Shown here: positions 45,130 to 55,006 of the stretch, one piece after another | Layout of the letters: the number at the start of each line of letters is the position of its first letter | Numbering within the stretch: position 1 is the first letter of the stretch | Assembly: GCF_002873455.1 (NCBI RefSeq) | Contig: NZ_MCUN01000052.1 | Coordinates: forward strand, 62,001-126,000 | DNA from: Vibrio splendidus | Lineage (GTDB): Bacteria; Pseudomonadota; Gammaproteobacteria; Enterobacterales; Vibrionaceae | Length of the DNA stretch: 64,000 nt | Direction: 5' to 3' | The notes under the pieces: generated by a model | Told to the model about the DNA's origin: nothing | The model's database searches: none | The model's input: only the letters and a program-made list of their open reading frames with translations | Made by a program: the position numbers and the translations under genes

Positions 45130-45163
45130 AAAAAGAGCAATGCTAAATTGCATTGCTCTTTTT
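45130..45163 (-). terminator. mltF terminator
   Basis: Perfect stem AAAAAGAGCAATG/CATTGCTCTTTTT with loop CTAAATTG. It starts four bases after the mltF stop. Confidence 0.88.
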
Positions 45164-45166
45164 CAT

Positions 45167-46735
45167 TTACTTGGAAGACTCGGTATTGCTCATAGCGGGT
45201 TCTGCCGCGCTGATTGTTGATTCAGCGCCGGAGATCTCTAAAGGAGGGATAACCACCAAACCTTCAAGGCTAGCTTCTTCCTCTTTGTTACGTTTATTCA
45301 CATGACCAATAATGCTTTGGTAATAACGACGAATGTTCTCAACGTAATTCCTTGCTTCATCACCACGCGCATAACCGTAACGAGTTTTACTGTAGTACTT
45401 CTTCTGTTTTAGTAGAGGCAGCCTGTCTTTTACATCACCCCAAGCGTCAGGGTTGCCGCCTTGTGCTTTGGTTAAGCGGCGTGCATCCATCATGTGACCG
45501 TAACCTACGTTATATGATGCGAGGGCGAACCAGATCTTTTCATGTTGGGTGATAGAGTCTGGAACTCGATTTACGATACGACGCAAGTATTCTACACCAC
45601 CTTGTACCGACTGTTTCGGGTCAAGACGGTTGGTTACACCCACACTTTTTGCTGTTGGTAGTGTCAACATCATCATGCCACGAACACCGGTTGGAGAACG
45701 TGCAACAGGGTTCCAGTGTGACTCTTGGTATGCTAAAGCAGCAATCAAGCGCCAATCAAATTCTTGTGAGTATTTCTGAAACAGTGGCGACCATTTTGGT
45801 AGCTTGCTGTCTAGCGCTCGGATAAAGGCACGCGTATCAACATAATCAAAGGTACCAATGTGACCGATGTACTTCTCTTCCAATGACGCTAGTTCACCAG
45901 ATTGTTTTAGGTTACCAAAGAACTCAATCAGCAATGCATACAGGCTTTCATCTTCTGAACGCTCTAAATACCAAGAGATAGGTTGGTCTTCTGTCAGCTC
46001 AAATGCCAAAGCGACGTCTGGGTACAAACGCTGTGCTAGTGATAGCTCAATCGAGTCCGCTACCGTAAACAAGCGTTCGCCGGTCGACACTTCTTTTAGC
46101 AGGTCATTGATGTCTGCATTACCAACTGAATCGTAGATAAAGTCATCGTGCGTGTTCTGTAGCTGTTTTAGTGTTGGTTCGAAGTGTGAATCTTTCACTA
46201 CAACTAAAGACGACGTCAGTGCTTCACTTGATGCCGCTTCTTCTGATTCAGCTTGCGTTTTTGTAAATTCAGCTTGACGATCATTTTCAAACTTGATCAG
46301 TTGATCGAGGTTTCTTGGTCGCCATTGACCTTTTTTGTACACGACTTGTTGGCTTACATAGTAATAAGCTGGCGCAGCGCGATAAGCACGTGTCAGGTTG
46401 TTGTTTTGAGTTAACCCGGTCGCGATAAGATCGATTTCGCCTTTCTTTAAGGCTGGAAATAGGCCGGATAAGCGGTATGCAGGTTTAACCTCAAGCTTTA
46501 CACCAAGCTCTTGCGCAAACTCGCGAGCTAACTCGTAATCCAAGCCTGCTGGGCCATCGGGACCAATGTAATAAGAGAGTTGGTTATTCAGGGTGCCGAC
46601 ACGAAGAACACCGCGATCTCGTATCTGCTCAAGGACACTTTTAGGTTCAGACTCAATCTGGCATCCAGCTAGCCCAAAAAGAGCAATAGCAAGCAGAAGG
46701 AACTTAGACGAAAAGATGAGCGTAAATTTAGGCAT
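45167..46735 (-). CDS. mltF: MltF, membrane-bound lytic transglycosylase F
   Basis: MltF cleaves peptidoglycan glycan strands and is anchored to the outer membrane. The start at 46735 (ATG; a TTG precedes it) gives 522 residues. A lipoprotein signal ends with the lipobox LAGC. A solute-binding-protein-like regulatory domain covers about 40-270 (GVLRVGTLN). The SLT catalytic domain follows (LAYQESHWNPVARSPTGVRG, catalytic Glu near 325). The C-terminal 40 residues are Ser/Glu rich. Divergent from purL. Confidence 0.95.
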   Translation of the reverse strand: MPKFTLIFSSKFLLLAIALFGLAGCQIESEPKSVLEQIRDRGVLRVGTLNNQLSYYIGPDGPAGLDYELAREFAQELGVKLEVKPAYRLSGLFPALKKGEIDLIATGLTQNNNLTRAYRAAPAYYYVSQQVVYKKGQWRPRNLDQLIKFENDRQAEFTKTQAESEEAASSEALTSSLVVVKDSHFEPTLKQLQNTHDDFIYDSVGNADINDLLKEVSTGERLFTVADSIELSLAQRLYPDVALAFELTEDQPISWYLERSEDESLYALLIEFFGNLKQSGELASLEEKYIGHIGTFDYVDTRAFIRALDSKLPKWSPLFQKYSQEFDWRLIAALAYQESHWNPVARSPTGVRGMMMLTLPTAKSVGVTNRLDPKQSVQGGVEYLRRIVNRVPDSITQHEKIWFALASYNVGYGHMMDARRLTKAQGGNPDAWGDVKDRLPLLKQKKYYSKTRYGYARGDEARNYVENIRRYYQSIIGHVNKRNKEEEASLEGLVVIPPLEISGAESTISAAEPAMSNTESSK

Positions 46736-46872
46736 CAAAATGAAATCTCGAAAAGTGGAAGCCCCTTTATACCAAACCCCGCAAGGCTGGCAAAGCAGGT
46801 TTATTTAAACAGTTGTAAAAGTGCTGATAAATGCAGCAAAACTGTCATTTATATCGTTAGATGAAAAAAATA

Positions 46873-46923
46873 ACGCAAACGGTTGCTTTTGGTGTTACGT
46901 CACAAAAAGAAATGCTTTATAAT
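46873..46923 (+). promoter_or_regulatory. PurR-like box and promoter of purL
   Basis: ACGCAAACGGTTGCTT at 46873-46888 matches the PurR consensus at most positions. TTACGT (46895-46900), a 17-base spacer and TATAAT (46918-46923) form a plausible sigma-70 promoter just downstream. The rest of the 326-base mltF/purL gap holds the purL leader. Confidence 0.75.
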
Positions 46924-47064
46924 GCGCTCGCATTGAAGAGGTGGAATCGGCATAGGTTTGTTAACCTTCGGGAATAGCTTCGAAGAAAACAGTTAGGTTG
47001 TTCCTATAACCCACTGAATTTATTCCAATATCACCTTAATCAACTGCATAAGAGACCTAAGCAC

Positions 47065-50000
47065 ATGAGAATTTTGCGTGGCTCCCCAGCTCTATCTGAG
47101 TTTCGTGTTAACAAGCTTTTAGAGCTTTGTCGTGAATTAAGCTTACCTGTTACAGGTATTTACGCTGAGTTTGCCCACTTTGCTGATTTAACGGCAGACC
47201 TAGATGCGTCTGAAGTTGAGAAGCTAGAAAAGCTACTGACTTACGGTCCAACGATTGAAGAGCATGAACCTGAAGGTTTGTTGCTGCTTGCAACGCCACG
47301 CCCGGGCACTATCTCGCCTTGGTCTTCAAAATCAACAGATATCGCACACAACTGTGGGCTGGCTAAAGTGTCACGTCTAGAGCGCGGTACTGCTTTCTAC
47401 ATTGAAACCTCTTCTGAACTTTCTGAGCTTCAACTTGTTGAGCTGAAAGCGATCCTGCACGACCGTATGATGGAAGTGGTTTTCACTGACTTCGAATCGG
47501 CAGCAGCACTATTCACAGTTGCTGAGCCTGCTCCTTATGCGGAAGTTGACCTATTAACTGGTGGACGTAAAGCGCTTGAAAAAGCAAACGTTACCTTAGG
47601 TCTTGCACTTGCAGAAGATGAGATTGATTACCTTCTTGAAAGCTTCACAGAGAAGCTAGGTCGCAACCCGACTGACATCGAGCTAATGATGTTTGCACAA
47701 GCGAACTCAGAGCACTGTCGTCACAAGATCTTTAACGCTGATTGGACTATCGATGGCGTTAAGCAAGAAAAATCATTGTTCAAGATGATTAAGAACACCT
47801 TTGAAACGACACCAGAGCACGTTTTGTCTGCTTACAAAGATAACGCAGCGGTAATGACAGGTTCTGAAGTCGGTCGTTTCTTCCCAGATCCAGAAACTCG
47901 CCAATACAACTACCACCAAGAGAAAACACACATCTTGATGAAAGTTGAAACGCACAACCACCCAACGGCAATCTCTCCATGGCCGGGCGCATCAACAGGT
48001 TCTGGCGGTGAAATCCGTGATGAAGGCGCGACTGGTATTGGTGGTAAGCCAAAAGCGGGTCTAGTTGCTTTTTCAGTATCTAACCTTAAGATCCCGAACT
48101 TCGTTCAACCTTGGGAAACTGACTTTGGTAAGCCAAGCCGTATCGTTACTGCTTTGGATATCATGCTTGAAGGTCCTCTTGGTGGCGCAGCATTCAACAA
48201 CGAATTTGGTCGTCCAAACCTATTAGGTTACTTCCGTACTTACGAAGAGAAAGTAAACTCTCACGCAGGTGAAGAAGTGCGTGGTTACCACAAGCCAATC
48301 ATGCTTGCTGGTGGTCTTGGTAATATTCGTGATGATCATGTTCAGAAGAAAGAGATCCCAGTAGGTGCAAGCCTAATCGTTCTTGGCGGTCCAGCAATGA
48401 ACATCGGCCTTGGTGGCGGTGCGGCATCTTCAATGGATTCTGGTTCTTCTTCTGAAGATTTAGATTTCGCTTCAGTACAACGTGAAAACCCAGAAATGGA
48501 ACGTCGTTGCCAAGAAGTTATCGACCGTTGTTGGCAGCTTGGTGATGCGAACCCAATCGCATTCATCCACGATGTGGGCGCGGGCGGTATCTCGAATGCA
48601 CTTCCTGAGCTAGTAGACGATGGCGAGCGTGGCGGTATCTTTAACCTACGTGACGTGCCAAACGATGAGCCGGGCATGAGCCCACTTGAAATCTGGTGTA
48701 ACGAATCTCAAGAGCGTTACGTAATGGCGGTTGCTGATAAAGACTTAGCGACATTTGAAGCGATTTGTAAGCGTGAACGCGCTCCATTCGCGATTGTTGG
48801 TAAAGCGACAGAAGAACGTGATCTTAAACTAGAAGATTCACACTTCGACAACACGCCAATCGACATGCCAATGGACATCTTATTAGGTAAAACACCTAAG
48901 ATGCACCGTGACGCGAAAACGTTGAAAGCTAATAACCCTGCAATCGACCGTTCTGGTATCGAACTGAACGAAGCGGTTGACCGTGTTCTTCGCTTACCAA
49001 CAGTGGCAGAGAAAACATTCCTTATCACCATTGGTGACCGCTCGGTAACTGGCCTTGTAGCTCGTGATCAAATGGTTGGCCCATGGCAGGTTCCAGTAGC
49101 AAACTGCGCAGTAACGGCAGCAAGCTATGACTCTTACCACGGTGAGGCAATGTCTCTTGGTGAGCGTACGCCAGTCGCACTTCTAGACTTTGGCGCGTCA
49201 GCTCGTCTAGCGGTTGGTGAAGCGATCACTAACATCGCAGCAACCAACATCGGCGATATCAAACACATTAAACTGTCGGCTAACTGGATGTCTCCAGCGG
49301 GTCACCCTGGTGAGGATGCAGGTCTTTACGAAGCGGTTAAAGCGGTTGGTGAAGAACTATGTCCGGCACTGGGTCTAACTATCCCAGTGGGTAAAGACTC
49401 AATGTCGATGAAGACTAAGTGGGAAGAGAACGGCGAGCAGAAAGAAGTCACGTCTCCGCTATCTCTTGTTATCACAGCGTTTGCTCGTGTTGAAGATGTT
49501 CGTAAGACGATTACTCCTCAACTACGCACCCCTGATAACCTTGAAGGACTAGGCAACACTTCTCTAGTTCTTATCGACCTAGGTAACGGCAAAAACCGTA
49601 TGGGTGCAACAGCTCTTGCACAGGTTTACAAGCAGCTTGGTGATAAGCCAGCAGACGTAGACAACGCAGCACAGTTAAAAGGTTTCTATGAAGGCGTTCA
49701 AGCGCTTGTAGCAAACGACCAAGTTGTGGCTTACCACGATAAAGGCGATGGCGGTTTATTTGTAACGCTAGCTGAAATGGCGTTCGCAGGTCACTGTGGC
49801 GTTCAAGCTAATATCGAAGCATTAGGCGAAGACACACTAGCAGCACTATTCAACGAAGAGCTAGGTGCAGTTATCCAAGTTCGTAACGACGACCTAGATG
49901 CAGTCCTTTCTACTCTTGCAGCCAATGGCCTAGAAGCGTGTTCACATGTAATCGGCTCTGTTGCTGATTCTGATGAGCTAGTGATTAAGTCAGGCGCAGA

Positions 50001-50976
50001 CGTTGTAATCCAACGTAACCGTACTGAACTACGTACTATCTGGGCTGAAACGACGCATAAGATGCAAGGTTTACGTGATAACCCAGTGTGTGCTGACCAA
50101 GAGCATGAAGCGAAGAAAGACAACTCAGACCCAGGTCTAAACGTTAGCCTAAGCTTTGATGTGAACGAAGACATTGCTGCTCCTTATATTAATAAGGGCG
50201 CTAAGCCTAAGATGGCAATTCTACGTGAGCAGGGTGTTAACTCTCACGTTGAAATGGCAGCAGCATTCGACCGTGCAGGCTTCGAAGCAACCGATATTCA
50301 CATGAGCGATATCCTAACGGGTCAAGCAGTTCTAGAAGAGTACAACGGCCTTGTGGCTTGTGGTGGCTTCTCTTACGGTGATGTACTAGGCGCAGGTGAA
50401 GGTTGGGCTAAATCAGTTCTGTTCAACGACTCTACGCGTGACCAGTTTGAAAACTTCTTCAAGCGTGAAGATACTTTCTCTCTAGGTGTGTGTAACGGTT
50501 GTCAGATGTTGTCTAATCTACGTGAATTGATTCCTGGCGCTGAATACTGGCCACGTTTCGTTCGCAACGAATCAGAGCGTTTTGAAGCTCGTTTCAGCCT
50601 AGTTGAAGTTCAGAAATCTGATTCTGTATTCTTCAACGGTATGGAAGGTTCTCGTATGCCAATCGCTGTTTCTCACGGTGAGGGCCGCGTAGAAGTGCGT
50701 GACAACGACCACCTAAACGCGATTGAAAATTCAGGCACGGTTGCTCTACGTTACGTTGATAACAACGGTAACCAAACGCAGCAATACCCGAATAACCCTA
50801 ATGGTTCGCCAAACGCTATCACAGGTTTAACGACTACAGACGGCCGCGTGACTATCATGATGCCGCACCCAGAGCGTGTATTCCGTACGGTTGCTAACTC
50901 TTGGTCTCCAGAAGGTTGGGGCGAGAACGGCGCTTGGATGCGTATGTTCCAAAATGCACGTAAGAATGTGGGTTAA
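47065..50976 (+). CDS. purL: Phosphoribosylformylglycinamidine synthase
   Basis: PurL makes FGAM from FGAR, glutamine and ATP, the fourth step of purine synthesis. The 1303-residue single-chain form is typical of gammaproteobacteria. N-terminal domain (ILRGSPALSEFRVNKLLELC), FGAM synthase core with QANSEHCRHKIFNADW near 212 and the ATP loop HNHPTAISPWPGASTGSGGE (given in parts: HNHPTAISP, GASTGSGGE), VGKDSMSM near 773, and a C-terminal glutamine amidotransferase with LGVCNGCQMLSNL near 1145 and MPHPERVF near 1270. Codon use is strongly biased. Confidence 0.98.
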   Translation: MRILRGSPALSEFRVNKLLELCRELSLPVTGIYAEFAHFADLTADLDASEVEKLEKLLTYGPTIEEHEPEGLLLLATPRPGTISPWSSKSTDIAHNCGLAKVSRLERGTAFYIETSSELSELQLVELKAILHDRMMEVVFTDFESAAALFTVAEPAPYAEVDLLTGGRKALEKANVTLGLALAEDEIDYLLESFTEKLGRNPTDIELMMFAQANSEHCRHKIFNADWTIDGVKQEKSLFKMIKNTFETTPEHVLSAYKDNAAVMTGSEVGRFFPDPETRQYNYHQEKTHILMKVETHNHPTAISPWPGASTGSGGEIRDEGATGIGGKPKAGLVAFSVSNLKIPNFVQPWETDFGKPSRIVTALDIMLEGPLGGAAFNNEFGRPNLLGYFRTYEEKVNSHAGEEVRGYHKPIMLAGGLGNIRDDHVQKKEIPVGASLIVLGGPAMNIGLGGGAASSMDSGSSSEDLDFASVQRENPEMERRCQEVIDRCWQLGDANPIAFIHDVGAGGISNALPELVDDGERGGIFNLRDVPNDEPGMSPLEIWCNESQERYVMAVADKDLATFEAICKRERAPFAIVGKATEERDLKLEDSHFDNTPIDMPMDILLGKTPKMHRDAKTLKANNPAIDRSGIELNEAVDRVLRLPTVAEKTFLITIGDRSVTGLVARDQMVGPWQVPVANCAVTAASYDSYHGEAMSLGERTPVALLDFGASARLAVGEAITNIAATNIGDIKHIKLSANWMSPAGHPGEDAGLYEAVKAVGEELCPALGLTIPVGKDSMSMKTKWEENGEQKEVTSPLSLVITAFARVEDVRKTITPQLRTPDNLEGLGNTSLVLIDLGNGKNRMGATALAQVYKQLGDKPADVDNAAQLKGFYEGVQALVANDQVVAYHDKGDGGLFVTLAEMAFAGHCGVQANIEALGEDTLAALFNEELGAVIQVRNDDLDAVLSTLAANGLEACSHVIGSVADSDELVIKSGADVVIQRNRTELRTIWAETTHKMQGLRDNPVCADQEHEAKKDNSDPGLNVSLSFDVNEDIAAPYINKGAKPKMAILREQGVNSHVEMAAAFDRAGFEATDIHMSDILTGQAVLEEYNGLVACGGFSYGDVLGAGEGWAKSVLFNDSTRDQFENFFKREDTFSLGVCNGCQMLSNLRELIPGAEYWPRFVRNESERFEARFSLVEVQKSDSVFFNGMEGSRMPIAVSHGEGRVEVRDNDHLNAIENSGTVALRYVDNNGNQTQQYPNNPNGSPNAITGLTTTDGRVTIMMPHPERVFRTVANSWSPEGWGENGAWMRMFQNARKNVG

Positions 50977-51012
50977 TCTGGTTCTTTAAGCAGATAGACT
51001 CAACAACATGAG

Positions 51013-51047
51013 AAAAGCGTAGATCGAAAGGTCTGCGCTTTTTTTAT
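51013..51047 (+). terminator. purL terminator
   Basis: Stem AAAAGCGTAGATC/GGTCTGCGCTTTT (one G-T pair) with loop GAAA and T7. Confidence 0.88.
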
Positions 51048-51229
51048 ATCTCTAACTTTATGAACCAGAGCGAAATAATTGAGGTTTGCAGTTTGCTGTT
51101 CTAAAAAACTCCACTACGCTAAATGTTATGGAATCAATTTGTTAGGCGGATAATTTCTGTAATCAAACAGGGAGAGTTTTGTTCAGCTATGCAAAAACTG
51201 AATCAATCATTGTGGCATAAGAGGGAACT

Positions 51230-51763
51230 ATGAAAACAACAATTACAAAAGCCGTTGCAGTGGCAGCGATTGTCATGTCGTTAGCTGGGTGTGTGGGTAG
51301 TAATGCGGTTACTGGGAAATTGATGAAGTTCAACGTTGAGGTTGTAGACAACCGTTACGCTCGTGCTGGTGTCAACTTCTTGCTTGCTCCAGTTTACGCT
51401 TTAACATTCGCAGCCGATTATATCGTATTTAACTCGATCGAATTCTGGGCGGGTAAAAACCCACTCACTGGCGCGCCTCACATTTTCGATAGCAAAGTTG
51501 ATACCATGTTTGACGTGAACGATAGCCTAGATGATTCGCTGAAAGAGGCCCCACTTGGCTTCAACAATCGTCATATTGAGCAAGGTGAAATGCAACAAAT
51601 TGATGAAAATACGATACGTATGGACATCACCTACAATGACGGACAAAAAGCAATCTTGTTGGGTGTTCGTGATGGCGACAAAGTCAGCTACTACATGAAT
51701 GGCACGTTAGTCTCAGAAACCTCAATTCAGGCTCTTGAACAGCTAGCAGCAGAAAAAGCATAA
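51230..51763 (+). CDS. DUF3332-family lipoprotein
   Basis: A 177-residue lipoprotein of the DUF3332 family, common in Vibrio, with unknown role. Its signal peptide ends in the lipobox LAGC (Cys near residue 22). After a segment GKLMKFNVEVVDNRYARAG, a hydrophobic stretch FLLAPVYALTFAADYIVF follows (about 50-67). The rest is predicted periplasmic. Its ribosome site AGAGGGAA is clear. Monocistronic. Confidence 0.85.
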   Translation: MKTTITKAVAVAAIVMSLAGCVGSNAVTGKLMKFNVEVVDNRYARAGVNFLLAPVYALTFAADYIVFNSIEFWAGKNPLTGAPHIFDSKVDTMFDVNDSLDDSLKEAPLGFNNRHIEQGEMQQIDENTIRMDITYNDGQKAILLGVRDGDKVSYYMNGTLVSETSIQALEQLAAEKA

Positions 51764-51789
51764 CTTTCAATTCTTTACCGATATAAAAG

Positions 51790-51820
51790 AAAAGCCGCTG
51801 GATTAAACCCCAGCGGCTTT
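51790..51820. terminator. Bidirectional terminator, DUF3332 gene / dapD
   Basis: Stem AAAGCCGCTGG/CCAGCGGCTTT with loop ATTAAACC between convergent genes. Confidence 0.88.
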
Positions 51821-51860
51821 GTAGTTTTTAGTAACTAGTAATTTAGCACCTAACGTTAGA

Positions 51861-52892
51861 TTAGTTGTTGCTGTGTAGCTCGCTGTTCAGTTCAACAGAT
51901 GACTTGTTCGCTAGACACTCAATTTGGCCAGTAATCGAGTTACGACGGAATAGAAGATCAGAAACACCAGCTAAGTCGCGAGCTTTAATGATTTCTACTT
52001 CGTTGCCTTCTTTATCTAACATGCGAACCTTAGTACCCGCAGTCACGTAAAGACCAGACTCAACCGTACAGCGGTCGCCCATTGGGAAGCCAAGACCAGC
52101 GTTTGCGCCTAGTAGGCAGTTTTCACCGATAGAGATAACCATAGTGCCGCCACCAGACAGAGTACCCATGATAGAAGCGCCGCCGCCGATGTCAGAACCG
52201 TTACCCACAACAACACCCGCAGAGATACGACCTTCAACCATGCTTACGCCAGTAGTACCTGCATTGAAGTTGATGAAACCTTCGTGCATTACTGTTGTGC
52301 CTTCGCCTACGTGTGCGCCAAGACGAACACGAGAAGTGTCAGCAATGCGAATACCTGTTGGTACGACGTAATCTACCATTTTAGGGAACTTGTCTACGCA
52401 ATCTACAGATAGAGCGCGACCAGCAAGGCGAGCTTCGATTTGACGCTCAGCTAGCTCTGGAAGATCGATAGGGCCTTCGTTTGTCCATGCGATGTTGTGC
52501 AGTAGACCGAAGATGCCGTCCAGTACTGTACCGTGCGGTTGTACTAGGCGGTTAGAGATAAGTTGTAGTTTTAGGAAGCCTTCAGCAACTGATGCTGGCT
52601 TCTCGTCAGCCGCAAGAACAACAAGAACAAGTGGCTGCTCAGATGCTGCTGCTTTTTCTGCGAAAGATGCGTTTGCTGCATCATCGTTTGCTGAGAATGC
52701 TTTCGCTAGTTCTGCGCTTTGTGCAGCAGAGATTTCGATAGCTTGGTTGCCTTCAGTGTAACCTGCAACTTCTGCCACAGCTGCTACAAGAGCATCGCTT
52801 GGGTTTAGAAGTGGGTTAGGGAAGAACGCTTCAATGATTTTATTGTCGCGGTTTTTGGTTGCCGTACCGAAGGCTAGTGAAAAGTAAGCCAT
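51861..52892 (-). CDS. dapD: Tetrahydrodipicolinate N-succinyltransferase
   Basis: DapD transfers succinyl from succinyl-CoA in the lysine/diaminopimelate pathway. The 343-residue product is of the longer DapD form. The N-terminal domain (AYFSLAFGTATKNRDNKIIEAFFPNPLL in pieces) precedes a left-handed beta-helix of hexapeptide repeats at about 175-290 (RLGAHVGEGTTVMHEGFINF, VVGNGSDIGGGASIMGTLSG). The active-site Glu in EGRISAGV near 220 is present. Normal core gene. Confidence 0.95.
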   Translation of the reverse strand: MAYFSLAFGTATKNRDNKIIEAFFPNPLLNPSDALVAAVAEVAGYTEGNQAIEISAAQSAELAKAFSANDDAANASFAEKAAASEQPLVLVVLAADEKPASVAEGFLKLQLISNRLVQPHGTVLDGIFGLLHNIAWTNEGPIDLPELAERQIEARLAGRALSVDCVDKFPKMVDYVVPTGIRIADTSRVRLGAHVGEGTTVMHEGFINFNAGTTGVSMVEGRISAGVVVGNGSDIGGGASIMGTLSGGGTMVISIGENCLLGANAGLGFPMGDRCTVESGLYVTAGTKVRMLDKEGNEVEIIKARDLAGVSDLLFRRNSITGQIECLANKSSVELNSELHSNN

Positions 52893-53120
52893 GTTGAATC
52901 TCCATGTGTTGAGTCTTGATTTTGCTATTCAATAACAGCGGCTCGAATAACAAGCGCTGCCGTTAGCAAAGTTAATTTAATTGCGTTCATCATAAAGAGA
53001 GCGCCCTCGTTATGAAAGGGCGTATCGGGATAAAGTCTGTAAAATGATATTGCTTGTCTTTTTAGCGATAGTTTTCTGCAATGAGAAAATGATGCAGTTC
53101 AACATAATTATGGTCGTACT

Positions 53121-53762
53121 CTAGATAAACAGCGCCTTGTACGCCTGTTCAATCCCTTCAATCAACATCTGCATACCGATAACTGCGAGTATTAAACCCA
53201 TCATTCGAGTAATTACGTTCAGTGCGCTTGGTCCTACAGCTTTAACGAAGCGTTCGCCGAATACAAATAAGACATAGGTTAGGGTGCAGAGGAGGCCAAA
53301 TGCCACGATGGTAATGATGGTCTCGTAGATTCCTTCGGTACTGGCAAAGTTCATCGCAGTGGCAATGGTGCCCGGGCCAGCCAGTATTGGCATGGCTAAA
53401 GGTGATACGGCGATACTTAGAGCTGCGTCTCGCTGGGCATCTGAGTTTACTTTCTCTTTTGCTTTTGAATGTGTTGAATCACCCTGCAGCATGTGAAAGC
53501 CAATCAAAAAGACCAGAATGCCGCCTGTGATGCGCAGTGCGTACAGCGTGATACCAAAGAGGTCAAAGATCAGTTTGCCAGAAATCGCAAAAGTACTGAC
53601 GATAACGAAGGCGATAAGTACCGATCGGAATGCGATAGATTTAACCGTTTCCCTGTCATTATCACCGGTTAATCCAAGAAAGATTGGCGTATTAGCGATA
53701 GGGTTCATAATGGCAAAAAAGCCCATGAACACGGTAATGGTATGAATGATGAGCTCTTTCAT
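53121..53762 (-). CDS. MarC-family integral membrane protein
   Basis: A 213-residue six-helix membrane protein from the ATG at 53762, which has AAAGGA upstream; the 21-codon longer frame is rejected. The start KELIIHTITVFMGFFAIMNP and the blocks PIANTPIFLGLTG and SPLAMPILAGPGTIAT are MarC signatures. The old link of this family to multiple antibiotic resistance has been withdrawn; the role is unknown. Confidence 0.88.
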   Translation of the reverse strand: MKELIIHTITVFMGFFAIMNPIANTPIFLGLTGDNDRETVKSIAFRSVLIAFVIVSTFAISGKLIFDLFGITLYALRITGGILVFLIGFHMLQGDSTHSKAKEKVNSDAQRDAALSIAVSPLAMPILAGPGTIATAMNFASTEGIYETIITIVAFGLLCTLTYVLFVFGERFVKAVGPSALNVITRMMGLILAVIGMQMLIEGIEQAYKALFI

Positions 53763-53864
53763 ATTATTCCTTTGAAAAGATGCAGTTAAATACCTAGCGA
53801 TAGGTGTATTTAATCTTAGATACAAATAATTATTAGAAATAGATAGTAGAGCAAGTGTGAATAA

Positions 53865-53893
53865 AAAACAGCCAGCATAAGGCTGGCTGTTTG
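53865..53893 (-). terminator. Terminator of the NifU-like/GGGtGRT operon
   Basis: Perfect stem AAACAGCCAGC/GCTGGCTGTTT with a four-base loop ATAAG-like. It lies 100 bases after the GGGtGRT gene. Confidence 0.88.
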
Positions 53894-53992
53894 ATTTTAG
53901 TGATAGGTGTAGAGTTTTGGTCGTCTGTTATTGCTTGTTTCTCAGTTAACGGATTCTATTCTATGGATAGATCGTGGCGCTCAACGTTGTCG

Positions 53993-54982
53993 TTATGCGT
54001 TTTGAGATTCGCTCACTGCCACAGCCAATGCAACCGTCGCGCCGACCATTGGGTTGTTACCCATACCGATGAAGCCCATCATTGCCACGTGAGCCGGGAC
54101 AGAAGAGCTACCGGCGAACTGAGCATCAGCGTGCATTCTGCCCATGGTATCTGTCATGCCGTAAGACGCTGGGCCTGCTGCCACGTTATCTGGGTGCAAT
54201 GTTCGACCTGTACCGCCGCCTGAAGCAACTGAGAAGTAAGGTAAACCTTGGCGAGTACGTTCTGCTTTGTAGATACCCGCAACCGGGTGTTGGAAGCGCG
54301 TTGGGTTCGTTGAGTTACCCGTAATACTCACATCCACTTCTTCTCTGTGCATGATTGCCACGCCTTCACGTACATCATCAGCTCCGTAACACAAGATCTC
54401 TCCGCGAGGGCCTTGTGAGAAGCGGCGACGTTCTGTTTCAACAAGCTCGCCTGTTTGGTAATCGTATTGAGTGCGAACATAGGTAAAACCATTGATGCGA
54501 GAAATTAAGTAAGCTGCATCTTTACCTAGACCATTGAGTATTACCTTCAATGGGTTGTGACGTGATTTGTTGACGTTGAGTGCGATTTTAATCGCACCTT
54601 CTGCAGCAGCAAAAGATTCATGGCCCGCAAGGAAAGCAAAGCAGTGGCTTTCTTCATTGAGAAGACGCGCAGCTAGTGCACCGTGGCCGATTCCCACTTG
54701 GCGTTGCTCAGCAACACTACCGGGTTTGGTGAATGCTTGAAGGCCTTCGCCAATGATATTTGCTGCTTGTTCTGCGCTGGTGGCTTTGCGAAATAGCGCC
54801 AGTGCTGAGCCAAGGATATAAGCATCGGCAGCGCTTTCAAAAGCAATAGGTTGGGTATCCATCACTAACGCTTTTGGGTCGACATTGTGTGATAGACAGT
54901 ATTGGTTCGCCTGCTCTAAAGAGTCGAAGTTCATTTCTGCCAATACGCGAGTTACTGATTCATTAAATTGAGTGTTCATCAT
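53993..54982 (-). CDS. GGGtGRT protein, function unknown
   Basis: A 329-residue protein of the family named after its GGGTGRT motif (seen here as SVASGGGTGRTLHPDN near residue 253). Other conserved stretches are IGHGALAARLLNEESHCFAFLAGHESFAAAEGA near 95-125 (in parts IGHGALAARLL and CFAFLAGHESFAAAEGA), NGLGKDAAYLISRINGF near 148 and MMGFIGMGNNPMVGATVALA near the C-terminus. It is soluble with no signal. It follows the NifU-like gene by 24 bases. The family typically sits beside such a NifU/IscU-like scaffold. Start may be the first or second of two adjacent ATGs. Confidence 0.88.
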   Translation of the reverse strand: MMNTQFNESVTRVLAEMNFDSLEQANQYCLSHNVDPKALVMDTQPIAFESAADAYILGSALALFRKATSAEQAANIIGEGLQAFTKPGSVAEQRQVGIGHGALAARLLNEESHCFAFLAGHESFAAAEGAIKIALNVNKSRHNPLKVILNGLGKDAAYLISRINGFTYVRTQYDYQTGELVETERRRFSQGPRGEILCYGADDVREGVAIMHREEVDVSITGNSTNPTRFQHPVAGIYKAERTRQGLPYFSVASGGGTGRTLHPDNVAAGPASYGMTDTMGRMHADAQFAGSSSVPAHVAMMGFIGMGNNPMVGATVALAVAVSESQNA

Positions 54983-55006
54983 ATCTTTCCTCTAAATTGG
55001 CAAAAA